58,244 bases of DNA from Ignavibacteriota bacterium (GCA_020437395.1 JAGQWJ010000015.1:1-58244); one strand, 5' to 3'; numbered from the stretch's first letter, positions 37,624 through 46,560 are shown. Notes: generated from the letters alone by a model not told the origin. Translations and numbers: made by a program.

Positions 37624-39042
37624 ATGGAACTATTTAATGACTTGGTTATTCCCGTTGGTTCTAGTCATTTGACGTTAATCAGATTGATGCTATATATTTC
37701 AGCATCATTCTTATTCGCCTATACAGGTTTGTTGTTTGGCTCCGTATTTCTTTCCACTAGAGCAGCTAGTAAAGCAAAGAAATATAATGACTTCAGATAT
37801 CAGAAATTGGCACAAGACCTTATTAAAGTTGGTACTGGAATAACAGGTATGTGGTTCGGTCTCGGTATTGTACCGTTACTTAGTTTTATATTGAGTTATC
37901 CTCAGTTATTAGCTGGTACTAAAGGAGATGTAGTTGGCTACCTAATAGTAGCATTGCTTGTATTCTCGATGGCTGTTGCTTCTATCTACGTTTATAAAAA
38001 TTCAATAAATTTTAAATCTATATTTTATTCATTTAAAACTAATGTACGATCAAAAAGTGAGTCAATTGTAGAAGAATATCACTCTTTGGATGAAGATATA
38101 GAGAATACTGGTTCTTTTACGGGTATATGGGGCATATTATTGCTTTTAGTATCTACATGGTTCCTTTCAGGAGCAACAACTTATGCTTACGACCACTCTA
38201 TGTGGGGTCAATCTATATTTACAATGTTACTTAGTGCAAATACAGTTTTCAAAGCACTATTAATATTGTCTATGGGTGTTGCTTTTGCTTCAGCAGTCTA
38301 TTTGTTCTATGCATTCTCATGGCAAGATGGATACAAGTTTGCTAATGATGATGAAAAGGAACTTTCGAAGAAATTTGTTCGTAAATTTGGCTTATACTCA
38401 GCTTTATTAATACCATTAATCTACGCTTTCCAAATTGTCTCTATACCTAATAATGCACTTTCAGGATTAATGTTCGTATTTGGATTGTTGTCCTTGTTAT
38501 TTGTTGTGTTCTTCGCACAATCGATTTATTTGACAAAATCAAGTGAACATGCATCAGGTGTCAAATATGGATTTATGTTTATAATGATATCTTTCGCTAT
38601 GTTTGCAGCCCAAGATCAACAAGCTTTCCACATAAGTATAGCTGAAAATCTAAATAATATATCTGAAATACACAACAAAGCAGAAGAAGAAAGACAAGCA
38701 CTTTATGCTAAATCAGAAGAAGAACCACAAGTAGATGCTCAAGCTATTTTTGATACACGTTGTGTTGCTTGTCATAAATTCGATACAAAGTCGGTTGGAC
38801 CCGCTTATAACGATGTTGTTCCAAAGTATGAAGGAAAAGAAGGTGATTTAGTTAAATTTATACTTAACCCAACACCTCAGAATCCTGCTGAATATCCTGC
38901 TGGTATGCCTGCACAAGGTCTTTCACCTGCTGAAGGTAAGGCATTGGCGAAATGGCTTTTAGATAAAGTATTAGGTGGCGGCGAAAAAGAAGCTGAACCA
39001 GCAGCTGAAAAACCTGCTGAAGAACAAACAGCCACTAAATAA
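37624..39042 (+). CDS. Polytopic membrane protein with C-terminal cytochrome c domain
   Basis: The 472-residue product has about eight predicted membrane helices (around residues 19-41, 71-90, 103-124, 166-186, 203-227, 253-273, 277-300 and 310-328). A charged linker and a monohaem cytochrome c domain (about 370-450, CVACH with a candidate Met ligand in PAGMPAQG) follow, then an Ala/Glu/Pro-rich tail. I do not recognise the membrane part. Scattered His residues (in SSHLTLIR, YDHSMWG, KSSEHAS, QAFHIS) could bind haem or quinone. As the last gene of the ACIII/oxidase operon, it could pass electrons to the oxidase or form another redox module (inference). Confidence 0.88.
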   Translation: MELFNDLVIPVGSSHLTLIRLMLYISASFLFAYTGLLFGSVFLSTRAASKAKKYNDFRYQKLAQDLIKVGTGITGMWFGLGIVPLLSFILSYPQLLAGTKGDVVGYLIVALLVFSMAVASIYVYKNSINFKSIFYSFKTNVRSKSESIVEEYHSLDEDIENTGSFTGIWGILLLLVSTWFLSGATTYAYDHSMWGQSIFTMLLSANTVFKALLILSMGVAFASAVYLFYAFSWQDGYKFANDDEKELSKKFVRKFGLYSALLIPLIYAFQIVSIPNNALSGLMFVFGLLSLLFVVFFAQSIYLTKSSEHASGVKYGFMFIMISFAMFAAQDQQAFHISIAENLNNISEIHNKAEEERQALYAKSEEEPQVDAQAIFDTRCVACHKFDTKSVGPAYNDVVPKYEGKEGDLVKFILNPTPQNPAEYPAGMPAQGLSPAEGKALAKWLLDKVLGGGEKEAEPAAEKPAEEQTATK

Positions 39043-39062
39043 TAGAAATAAAAAAGAATTAA

Positions 39063-39092
39063 AAAAATGCCACTCATTTGAGTGGCATTTTT
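39063..39092. terminator. Strong bidirectional terminator
   Basis: A 14-bp perfect stem, AAAAATGCCACTCA paired with TGAGTGGCATTTTT around two T, lies between the convergent ends of the respiratory operon (39042) and the M24 peptidase (39115). A-run and T-run flanks let it work on both strands. Confidence 0.93.
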
Positions 39093-39114
39093 ATTAGTAC
39101 TTTTTGAAGATTAC

Positions 39115-40293
39115 TTATATAATTACTAACTCTTTTTGTATTTCTCCTGCTACCTCAACTTCACCTGAATTCGTAATTATAACATCAATCTCAGTCCTAA
39201 AACCAAGTTTTTCTTCTGGGATATATATACCTGGCTCTATTGAAAATATAGTCCCTTTAATCAATAATCTATCATCTTTTGTTTCCAAGTTATCAATATG
39301 TGCACCATTACCATGACAATCAGTAGCAATATTATGACCCGTTCTGTGCCAATAATATTCTCCATAGCCAGCATCTACAATTACTTTTCTTACTGCATCA
39401 TCAACTTCTGCTCCAGATATTGTCTCATTATTCGAGTATCTTTCCTTTACTAAATTTAATCCTGCGTCTCTTGCTTGCGTCGCAATTTTAAAAATTTCTT
39501 TTACTCTATCTGGAACATTATTACCTACATAACCCATCCACGTCACATCATAAAATATACTACCTTCTTTTTCAAATCTTGCAAAAAGGTCAATTAATAC
39601 CAAATCACCTTCATTTATTCTATGACTATTTTCCGGTGTGGGCTCAAAATGTGGGTCGCCTGCATGTTCATTGATTCCAACAATTGGACCATGGTCCCAA
39701 AATATATCATTGTCTCTGAACTGCTGATGCATATACTGCTGTACTTCATATTCTGTAGCAGGATTTCCCCTGTCAATTCTATTTCGAATATACTTAAAGG
39801 CATTGTCTTTAATTGATTGCATCACATAACCGCATTGTCTATGGTCTTCAATTTCTTTATCTGTTAAATGAGATTCAAATAAACTTACCAAGTTACCACT
39901 ACTTACTACATTTACTCCAAAACCTCTTATTAATTCAATAGTTCCAGCATCAACTATTGAAACATAGGGAATATCATTGTTTGGGGAATATTGCATTGCT
40001 ATTTTTTTTGAACCATTTAATATAGTTTCAAGTTTGGATCTTAATTCTTGCCATGGAAGATATAATTCTTTTTCTCCAGGTAAATGATTCAAATAATTTG
40101 GTTCAATTTTATGATTGAGTTTAATAGGACTGCCCTCAGAAGGTATAAAGTAAAACCATCTTCGTGTTGCCATGTGTCCAGAAGGTATTTTAAGTATTCT
40201 AGCTGCTATGTGGTCTCTACCATGAAAATCATAGAACAACCAACCATCTACGCCCATCTTTCTTAACTCTTTTTGAATATTCTCTATTTGCAT
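39115..40293 (-). CDS. M24-family metallopeptidase (Xaa-Pro aminopeptidase-like)
   Basis: The 392-residue product has a creatinase-like N-terminal domain (to about residue 150) and a pita-bread catalytic domain. The dinuclear metal ligands of M24 are visible: Asp in VLIDLFA and Asp in FYDVTWMG, His in HRTGHNIATDCHGNG, Glu in FSIEPGIY and Glu in FRTEIDV. This suggests cleavage of X-Pro bonds by an Xaa-Pro aminopeptidase or prolidase; which one is not resolved. It is a single minus-strand gene between a shared terminator and the divergent DNA glycosylase. Confidence 0.9.
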   Translation of the reverse strand: MQIENIQKELRKMGVDGWLFYDFHGRDHIAARILKIPSGHMATRRWFYFIPSEGSPIKLNHKIEPNYLNHLPGEKELYLPWQELRSKLETILNGSKKIAMQYSPNNDIPYVSIVDAGTIELIRGFGVNVVSSGNLVSLFESHLTDKEIEDHRQCGYVMQSIKDNAFKYIRNRIDRGNPATEYEVQQYMHQQFRDNDIFWDHGPIVGINEHAGDPHFEPTPENSHRINEGDLVLIDLFARFEKEGSIFYDVTWMGYVGNNVPDRVKEIFKIATQARDAGLNLVKERYSNNETISGAEVDDAVRKVIVDAGYGEYYWHRTGHNIATDCHGNGAHIDNLETKDDRLLIKGTIFSIEPGIYIPEEKLGFRTEIDVIITNSGEVEVAGEIQKELVII

Positions 40294-40349
40294 TATTTTT
40301 CCACTTTAAATTTTTAAATTAGTAAAACATTAATATAAAATTTTTTATA

Positions 40350-40979
40350 ATGAATTCCATACAATTGCCGATTAAATTTCAAGAAAAATACGAAAAACTC
40401 AAACCATTAATTAGACAAAGGTTATTTGATTTTGAAAACGTGTCAGAATCGAAATATTTTTATGAACTCTGTTTTTGTATTTGCACTCCTCAAAGTAAAG
40501 CTAGTTCAGCGCTAGCAGTTCAAAATCGTTTAGAAGAATTAGAGTTCTTAAATAATGAAATTGACGTAACTACTATTCTAGAAGATAGAAAAAATTATAT
40601 ACGATTCCATAATCAAAAGTCTAACAGATTACAGCTTATCAAGACACAGTGGAATGAAATTAAAACAGTCTTAGATTCCGGCTATTCAGCTGAAGAAAAA
40701 AGAGATTGGATAAATGACAATGTAAAAGGTATTGGTAGGAAAGAGTCTGCACATTATTTAAGAAATATTGGATATAAAAATTTAGCTATACTCGATCGCC
40801 ACATACTAAAACACTTAGTTTCGTGTGGGATATTCAATGAAATACCAAATATTGCTACTAAGAAAAGATATGATGAAGTTTCTGAGAGGTTCAAATGGTT
40901 TTCTGAGAAAGTCGGTATTCCAATGGATGAACTCGACTTATTATTTTGGGCAGAAGAAGCAGGGGAAATATTAAAATGA
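40350..40979 (+). CDS. Ogg2-type N-glycosylase/DNA lyase (8-oxoguanine repair)
   Basis: This 209-residue member of the HhH-GPD superfamily removes 8-oxoguanine and cuts the abasic site. The helix-hairpin-helix reads NDNVKGIGRKESAHYLRNIG with the catalytic Lys131. It is followed by LAILDRHILKHL with the catalytic Asp149, the pattern of the archaeal-type Ogg2 family. The C-terminal LDLLFWAEEAGEILK also fits. No iron-sulfur cysteines follow, unlike endonuclease III. It shares four bases with truA. Confidence 0.9.
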   Translation: MNSIQLPIKFQEKYEKLKPLIRQRLFDFENVSESKYFYELCFCICTPQSKASSALAVQNRLEELEFLNNEIDVTTILEDRKNYIRFHNQKSNRLQLIKTQWNEIKTVLDSGYSAEEKRDWINDNVKGIGRKESAHYLRNIGYKNLAILDRHILKHLVSCGIFNEIPNIATKKRYDEVSERFKWFSEKVGIPMDELDLLFWAEEAGEILK

Positions 40980-41734
40980 AAACCTTGATTATAAAGTTTC
41001 AATTTGATGGTACTGACTTCTGTGGGTGGCAAATGCAGCCAGGTCAGCGTTCTTTGCAAGGTGAACTTACGAAAGCATTTCAATTAAAAACTGGAATCGA
41101 GTTAAAAATTATAGCAGCTGGAAGAACTGATACTGGAGTTCATGCTATCAATCAAATTGCAACAATCAAAATCGATGATTTTAAAATACCTGAAAATAAA
41201 ATTGTGCCAGCCATCAACACAGTTTTACCAAACGATATTCAATTATTAGATGCGATGATTATTGAAGAAGAATATAATGCACGTTTTGATGCAATTTCTA
41301 GAGAATATAGTTATTATATCACCAGTGATTATTCTGTTTTCAAAAGAAGATATTATGCTCACTATAAAGAGAAGCTTGATGTAAATCATATGAATTTAGC
41401 ATCTTTATCTATAATTGGTAAATATGATTTTACTACCTATTCTAAAGTGAACAATGATTTGAATCATTATGTATGCGAATTAGAGAAATGCGAATGGACT
41501 CAAATGAATGAAACAGATATTAAATTGAACATTAAGTCTAATAGATTCGTATATTCTATGGTAAGAAGTCTTGTTGGTACAATGGTGGATATTGGCTCAG
41601 GTAAATTACCAGTCGATTATTTATATGACTCTTTAATGAAAAAAGATAGAAGTCTATGCTCTACAATAGCACCAGCCAATGGTTTATTCTTCGAAAAAGC
41701 TTATTTTAATTCAGATTATAGTATTCTAAAATAG
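40976..41734 (+). CDS. truA: tRNA pseudouridine(38-40) synthase TruA
   Basis: TruA converts uridines 38-40 of the tRNA anticodon stem. ATG 40976 overlaps the previous stop (ATGA) and gives MKTLIIKFQFDGTDFCGWQM, the canonical TruA start, and 252 residues. A longer frame from 40946 is out of keeping with the family. The catalytic Asp is in AGRTDTGVHA (near residue 52), and FVYSMVRSLVGTMVDIGSGK near residue 198 is the conserved C-terminal motif. Confidence 0.95.
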   Translation: MKTLIIKFQFDGTDFCGWQMQPGQRSLQGELTKAFQLKTGIELKIIAAGRTDTGVHAINQIATIKIDDFKIPENKIVPAINTVLPNDIQLLDAMIIEEEYNARFDAISREYSYYITSDYSVFKRRYYAHYKEKLDVNHMNLASLSIIGKYDFTTYSKVNNDLNHYVCELEKCEWTQMNETDIKLNIKSNRFVYSMVRSLVGTMVDIGSGKLPVDYLYDSLMKKDRSLCSTIAPANGLFFEKAYFNSDYSILK

Positions 41735-41805
41735 ATTAAAATACAATTTTCAATAGATGATTATAAATTAGAACAAAAGAGATTTTTATCATTATTAGTC
41801 TTTTA

Positions 41806-41829
41806 TTTGTTAAAATTGTGTTAAATTTG
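41806..41829 (+). promoter_or_regulatory. Candidate promoter of the HlyD/VTC/DUF4956 cassette
   Basis: TAAATTTG at 41822-41829 is an exact -7 element in a 100-base gap with no other feature. It lies so close to ATG 41835 that the mRNA would be nearly leaderless. TTTG occurs 12 bases upstream, as in the copy before the phosphohexomutase gene. Confidence 0.4.
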
Positions 41830-41834
41830 TTACT

Positions 41835-42869
41835 ATGATAAGAAAATACTCAGTCATATTATTATTTATTGCACCACTTTTTATATTAGCTCCATTTGAG
41901 GTTAATTATTTAATTGAAGCAAATTCACTTGTCTATTCGGCAAAAGAGTGGCGACTTTTACGTGATAATAATGGAGAATTGAGTTCAATGATTGTTGATA
42001 ATGATAGAAATTTTTCTTCAGCAAAGACTGACTATATATTTGATAGAGGCGATGTTGCAAAAATTGAGTTTTATAATCATTCCAAAGATATCCAATCAGG
42101 CGATACTATTGCAGTTATAAATTCTGATGTTATCAATGAACAGATATTAACACTGCAATCTGAACTTGAAATTGCAAAAGCAGAATACAAAGATAAATCT
42201 AGTGGTGAAAAAATTTCGGTTGTTAAGGAGTTTCAAGAAAAAGTAAAAATTGCTCAAAATAATGTGGAATTTACTTCTCTTCAATTACAACGTGCAGAAA
42301 AAATGGTAAAGGAAGACCTTATTCCACAATTGGAATATGAACAATATAAAAATGCAAATGACCTAGCTAAAATCAATTTAATTTTAGCTAAAAAAAGTCT
42401 TGAGTCTGCATCAACGGGTGAAAAAACAGAAATTCTGAGAATTATAAACTCGCAAATAAATACATTAGAAGAAAGAATTACAAACTTGGTACAAAAAAGA
42501 AATAAGTATATTATTGAAGCTCCTTTCGATGGCATAATCAATTATTATCAAGACAGTATTAACCTAATTAAGATAAAAAATTCTTCAGATTTAATTGTTA
42601 AAATACCAGTTAAAGTATATGAAATAGGTTATGTTGATTTGGATGACAAAGTAGAACTTTCAATTGAGAAAACCGACAAATTGTACAATGCTACAATTAC
42701 AAATATTGAAGATGAAATTCGTATAAGGGGGAGAGACCAGTTCTTTTTAGTCACTGCTAGAATTAATAATCCAGATAGATTTATAAAACCTGGTATGATT
42801 TGTAAAGCATCGATCTATTCAGATAAAATACCACTTTATTCCTTTGCAAAAAGAAAATTGGGATTTTAG
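41835..42869 (+). CDS. HlyD-like membrane-fusion/periplasmic adaptor protein
   Basis: The 344-residue product has an N-terminal signal or anchor helix (about residues 6-22). Half of a barrel-sandwich (lipoyl-like) domain is followed by a long coiled-coil hairpin (about 105-215, heavy in Lys, Glu, Gln and Leu). The second lipoyl half (YIIEAPFDGIINYYQD) and a beta-barrel domain (about 255-335) complete it. This order is that of adaptors for RND or ABC efflux. No transporter or TolC is nearby. Instead it precedes a VTC-domain and a DUF4956 gene by two bases, implying a joint function. Confidence 0.82.
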   Translation: MIRKYSVILLFIAPLFILAPFEVNYLIEANSLVYSAKEWRLLRDNNGELSSMIVDNDRNFSSAKTDYIFDRGDVAKIEFYNHSKDIQSGDTIAVINSDVINEQILTLQSELEIAKAEYKDKSSGEKISVVKEFQEKVKIAQNNVEFTSLQLQRAEKMVKEDLIPQLEYEQYKNANDLAKINLILAKKSLESASTGEKTEILRIINSQINTLEERITNLVQKRNKYIIEAPFDGIINYYQDSINLIKIKNSSDLIVKIPVKVYEIGYVDLDDKVELSIEKTDKLYNATITNIEDEIRIRGRDQFFLVTARINNPDRFIKPGMICKASIYSDKIPLYSFAKRKLGF

Positions 42870-42871
42870 AG

Positions 42872-43600
42872 TTGAGATACGAATACAAATTCTATGTGCA
42901 CAGAAATAAAATACCTTTGCTGCGCAATATTATACTGACAAAACTCAAATTAGATAAACACGTTGATTCAAGCCGAAAACACTATACAGTGCGAAGTATC
43001 TATTTTGACTCTATAGATCTAAGGCACTATTACGAAAAAATTGGTGGCTTAAAGCATAGGAAAAAAGTAAGATTAAGGGGGTATGATTACAATCCAGATT
43101 CGATTGTTTTCTTTGAAATAAAAAGAAAATATGAAGAGCCAGGTATGAAAAATCGATTTTCGACTAATTATTATAATGCTTTAGAAATGTTTAGAAATAG
43201 AATGATAAGCAAGGAAAATGAAGATTTGAATAAATTTTTTTTCCAAATAATGTCATATAATTTAAGACCAATTGTAAATGTAATATACGACAGAGAACCT
43301 TATACGGAAATAGTAAAAACTCAGAACAATCTTAGGATTACTTTTGATAAGAACTTAAGAAGTGTTGCATATCCGAAGATAGATGAGTTATTTGTTGATG
43401 ACAATATCAAGCCAGCTATGTTGGATTATTTTATTTTAGAAGTAAAATTCGATGATTATTTACCCAGCTGGGTCCGCAATATGTCTGAATCGTTATCTTT
43501 GAAACGTGAATCAGCATCAAAGTATGTTATTTGTATAGACAGTCAGAAATCAATAGTAAAACAGTCGCGATTTGCTTATCTTCGTGCAGAACAAATATAA
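42872..43600 (+). CDS. VTC-domain (polyphosphate polymerase-like) protein
   Basis: The VTC domain of yeast Vtc4 makes polyphosphate inside a tunnel lined with basic residues. The 242-residue product starts at TTG 42872 with RYEYKFYV (Arg2, Glu4, Lys6). It continues with SIYFDSIDLRHYYEK, HRKKVRLRGYD, FFEIKRKYEEPG and ILEVKFDDYLPSWV, the expected tunnel elements. Bacterial members often pair with DUF4956 membrane proteins, as here (two bases to the next gene). The product in bacteria is mostly unproven; polyphosphate synthesis is the family inference. Confidence 0.88.
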   Translation: MRYEYKFYVHRNKIPLLRNIILTKLKLDKHVDSSRKHYTVRSIYFDSIDLRHYYEKIGGLKHRKKVRLRGYDYNPDSIVFFEIKRKYEEPGMKNRFSTNYYNALEMFRNRMISKENEDLNKFFFQIMSYNLRPIVNVIYDREPYTEIVKTQNNLRITFDKNLRSVAYPKIDELFVDDNIKPAMLDYFILEVKFDDYLPSWVRNMSESLSLKRESASKYVICIDSQKSIVKQSRFAYLRAEQI

Positions 43601-43602
43601 TT

Positions 43603-44289
43603 ATGAATGAATTTCAATATATAGAACTATTCCCTGTAACAGCATTAGAAATAATTTACTCGTTGAGTATCTCTTTTATCTGTGGGGTGCTTATTTCAAT
43701 CGTTTACCGTGTTACTTATAAAGGACCAAATTATTCTAGAACATTTGTAAGTTCCCTAATAGTACTAACAATAATTACTTCACTTGTCTTGTTAGTGATT
43801 GGTAATAACTTGGCTACTGCATTCGGGTTAGTTGGAGCTATGTCAATTATTCGATTCCGTACAGCAGTTCGCGATGTTCAAGATATAGTGTTTATTTTCT
43901 TTTCTCTCGGTATAGGTATGGCGTCAGGAGTTGGTCTTTACCTAGTTGCGGTTATCGGAACTATTTTTATATGCTTAGTTTTATTGCTTCTTTCTAATAC
44001 TAACGTTTTCCAAACGGCTGACGTAAATTATTTGATACATATTACTTATAAGCCCAATGAGATAAATGACGAGGTTAAAAAGCTATTAAAATCGAGTACT
44101 AATTCACTGAAAGTAGTAAATGTTAGAGCATTGGACGAAAAAGATTTTATTGAAGTTTACTACAATATGAAGCTCAAAAAAGGTGTAGAAAAAGAACTTC
44201 TTATCCGCAAATTAAAAAACTTCGAAGATGTTCGTGATATAAACATCTACTTTGATGACGATGATACGAACGCACCAGCAGCGTATTAG
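43603..44289 (+). CDS. DUF4956 membrane protein
   Basis: ATG 43603 gives 228 residues; an earlier frame start at 43531 would lie inside the VTC gene. Four membrane helices fill residues 14-140. The family signature between helices, FGLVGAMSIIRFRTAVRDV, precedes DIVFIFFSLGIGMASGVG. A cytoplasmic alpha/beta domain of about 80 residues follows. DUF4956 proteins accompany VTC polymerases and may form the membrane pore or anchor for them (inference). A strong terminator follows at 44390. Confidence 0.9.
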   Translation: MNEFQYIELFPVTALEIIYSLSISFICGVLISIVYRVTYKGPNYSRTFVSSLIVLTIITSLVLLVIGNNLATAFGLVGAMSIIRFRTAVRDVQDIVFIFFSLGIGMASGVGLYLVAVIGTIFICLVLLLLSNTNVFQTADVNYLIHITYKPNEINDEVKKLLKSSTNSLKVVNVRALDEKDFIEVYYNMKLKKGVEKELLIRKLKNFEDVRDINIYFDDDDTNAPAAY

Positions 44290-44389
44290 GCATTCGACTG
44301 TCAATCTGTGTGTAATAAAGATTCTAATATAAGTTAAATAAATTTTAGTTACTTTCTTGACTGACTTTAACTTATAATTTCTAAATAAA

Positions 44390-44419
44390 AAAAAGCCGAA
44401 TAGAAATATTCGGCTTTTT
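44390..44419. terminator. Bidirectional terminator between DUF4956 gene and rpsA
   Basis: A 13-bp perfect stem, AAAAAGCCGAATA paired with TATTCGGCTTTTT around a GAAA loop, separates the convergent gene ends at 44289 and 44449. A and T runs on either side allow termination in both directions. The rest of the 159-base gap shows nothing. Confidence 0.93.
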
Positions 44420-44448
44420 CATTTTAAACTGTATTAAAAGTAAAGTGA

Positions 44449-46560
44449 TTATTCTTCTTCAGATTTTTCTTCAGAAGCATCATCTTCTTTTTTCTTCTTA
44501 GTTGCTTTAGCTTTCTTAGGTTTTTCTTCTTCTGTAACTTCAACAGATTCCTCTACATTTTCAGTAGTTTCTTCATTTGTAGATTCTTCAGATTCCTTTT
44601 CCTTCGTAGCTTTAGCTTTCTTTGGTTTTTCTTCTTTAACTTCTTCAGCTGGCTCTTCCGCTTTAACTTCTTCTTCTTGCGAATTTTCAGCTTTTTCTTG
44701 CTTAGGAGCTAAAGTATTACTGTTTAGTACACTTGTCTCTCTTAGGAAATCTTCAATTTCTTCTGGAGTAGCTTGTTGTACAGACTCTAAAGTGTATTTT
44801 TCAGCATTTGGTACTTGATGCTTTTTGTTATAAGCTTCTATATCTTCAGCTGTTCTATGTCTCAGAGCCTCAACTACAGACAATACGATTTTCTTAGATT
44901 CCTTATCGAATTCAACCACTCTTAGTGGTAAAGTATCACCTGGTTTGAAGTAATCGCTGATATTTTTGACAGGTGCAAACGAAAGTTGAGAAACTGGAAC
45001 GAAACCATCAACGCCATCTGGCAACTCAACAATAACTCCTTTCTCAATGATTCTCTCAATTTTTGCTTCTGTTTCAGCATCAACGCCATAAGAATTCTCA
45101 AAAGTATCCCAAGGATTCTCTAATACTTGTTTATGCCCCAAAGCAATTCTTCTTTGCTCTGAATCAATGCTAAGAACTATAACATCTAATCTGTCATTTT
45201 TCTTAACGAATTCACCAGGGTGGCGAATTTTCTTTGTCCATGATAAATCACTTATGTGAACTAAACCATCAACTCCAGGTTCCAACTCCACAAATACGCC
45301 AAAGTTAGTTAAGTTTCTAACAATACCCTCGTGTTTAGAATCTACAGGGTATTTCTTCATCAGATCTTCCCAAGGATCTGGCTCAAGTTGTTTCATACCC
45401 AAAGCTAATTTCTTATCATCTTTGTCAATGTTTAGTACTACAGCTTCTACGTCTTGTCCCATTGATACCATTTGCGAAGGATGTTTAATGTGTTGTGTCC
45501 AACTCATCTCACTAATGTGGATTAAACCTTCTATTCCTTTCTCAATCTCAATGAAAGCTCCGTAGTCAGTAAGACTAACAACTTTACCTGTGACTTTTGT
45601 GCCTTCTTCATACTTAGCACCAATACTTTCCCAAGGATGCTCAGTAAGTTGTTTCATTCCGAGAGATATTCTCTTTCTTTCTTGATCATAATCAAGAATA
45701 ACTACTTTTACAGTTTCATCCAAATCTACCACTTCTGAAGGATGTGAAACACGTCCCCAAGATAAGTCAGTTATGTGGACAAGACCATCAACACCGCCCA
45801 AGTCAACGAAAACACCAAAATCAGAAATGGCTTTTACTGTACCTTCTAGTACAAGTCCTTTTTCTAAGTTAGACATTATTTCGTCACGTTGCTCTGCTAA
45901 TTGCTCTTCTAACAATACTTTATGAGAAACGACTACGTTTTCGTTCGGGTGATTAACTTTTACTACTTTTACTTCAATATCATTTCCAACCCATGAGTCA
46001 AAATCTCTTACGGGTCTAACATCAATCTGAGAGCCAGGCAAGAAAGCTTCTATTCCCATCAAATCTACTACCATACCACCTTTTATTCTTCGTAATATAT
46101 TTACAGTAGTAACTTTGCTGTTTTCGTACATATCCATAATATCATCCCAGATTTTCATGAAATCTGCACGTCTTCTTGATAATATCATGTGGCCATTAGT
46201 ATCTTCTATATTTTCAATAAATACATCAAGTTGTTGACCTACTTCATAGTTCTCTGAACCAATTAATTCAGCTCTTGGTATTATACCTATAGATTTGAAT
46301 CCAATGTCAACATGAACTTCGTCTTTGGTAATATTTACTATTCTACCTTCAACTAATTCATCTTCCTTGATTTCGATTAATGATCCTGAAGCCATTTGAC
46401 CATAAGAATCATCATCTAAGTTAATGAAATTATCAAATCCTTTTTCCATTAGCTCTGTAACTGTTGGTTTGTTACTTTGCTTTGGTGTAGAAGCTACTGT
46501 TGCTTTTGCAGCACTTACTTCTTCGTTTTTTTGTGATTCGTTCACAGCATTATCTGCCAT
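44449..46560 (-). CDS. rpsA: 30S ribosomal protein S1
   Basis: S1 binds mRNA and helps it dock on the 30S subunit. The 703-residue product has six S1 (OB-fold) repeats between about residues 62 and 575. The clearest are DFGVFVDLGGVDGLVHITDL, DYGAFIEIEKGIEGLIHISE and NFGVFVELEPGVDGLVHISD; the sixth is divergent (EKGVIVELPDGVDGFVPVSQ). An acidic/basic low-complexity tail of about 90 residues repeats EEKPKKAKATK twice. The short N-terminal extension (about 35 residues) is Ala/Lys/Ser-rich. A well-matched promoter and a GGAGAG ribosome site precede it. Confidence 0.96.
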   Translation of the reverse strand: MADNAVNESQKNEEVSAAKATVASTPKQSNKPTVTELMEKGFDNFINLDDDSYGQMASGSLIEIKEDELVEGRIVNITKDEVHVDIGFKSIGIIPRAELIGSENYEVGQQLDVFIENIEDTNGHMILSRRRADFMKIWDDIMDMYENSKVTTVNILRRIKGGMVVDLMGIEAFLPGSQIDVRPVRDFDSWVGNDIEVKVVKVNHPNENVVVSHKVLLEEQLAEQRDEIMSNLEKGLVLEGTVKAISDFGVFVDLGGVDGLVHITDLSWGRVSHPSEVVDLDETVKVVILDYDQERKRISLGMKQLTEHPWESIGAKYEEGTKVTGKVVSLTDYGAFIEIEKGIEGLIHISEMSWTQHIKHPSQMVSMGQDVEAVVLNIDKDDKKLALGMKQLEPDPWEDLMKKYPVDSKHEGIVRNLTNFGVFVELEPGVDGLVHISDLSWTKKIRHPGEFVKKNDRLDVIVLSIDSEQRRIALGHKQVLENPWDTFENSYGVDAETEAKIERIIEKGVIVELPDGVDGFVPVSQLSFAPVKNISDYFKPGDTLPLRVVEFDKESKKIVLSVVEALRHRTAEDIEAYNKKHQVPNAEKYTLESVQQATPEEIEDFLRETSVLNSNTLAPKQEKAENSQEEEVKAEEPAEEVKEEKPKKAKATKEKESEESTNEETTENVEESVEVTEEEKPKKAKATKKKKEDDASEEKSEEE

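Noticed and set aside
40946-40975. Upstream start for truA
   Set aside because: It adds ten residues foreign to the family and lies within the glycosylase gene; ATG 40976 overlaps the stop in the usual ATGA way.
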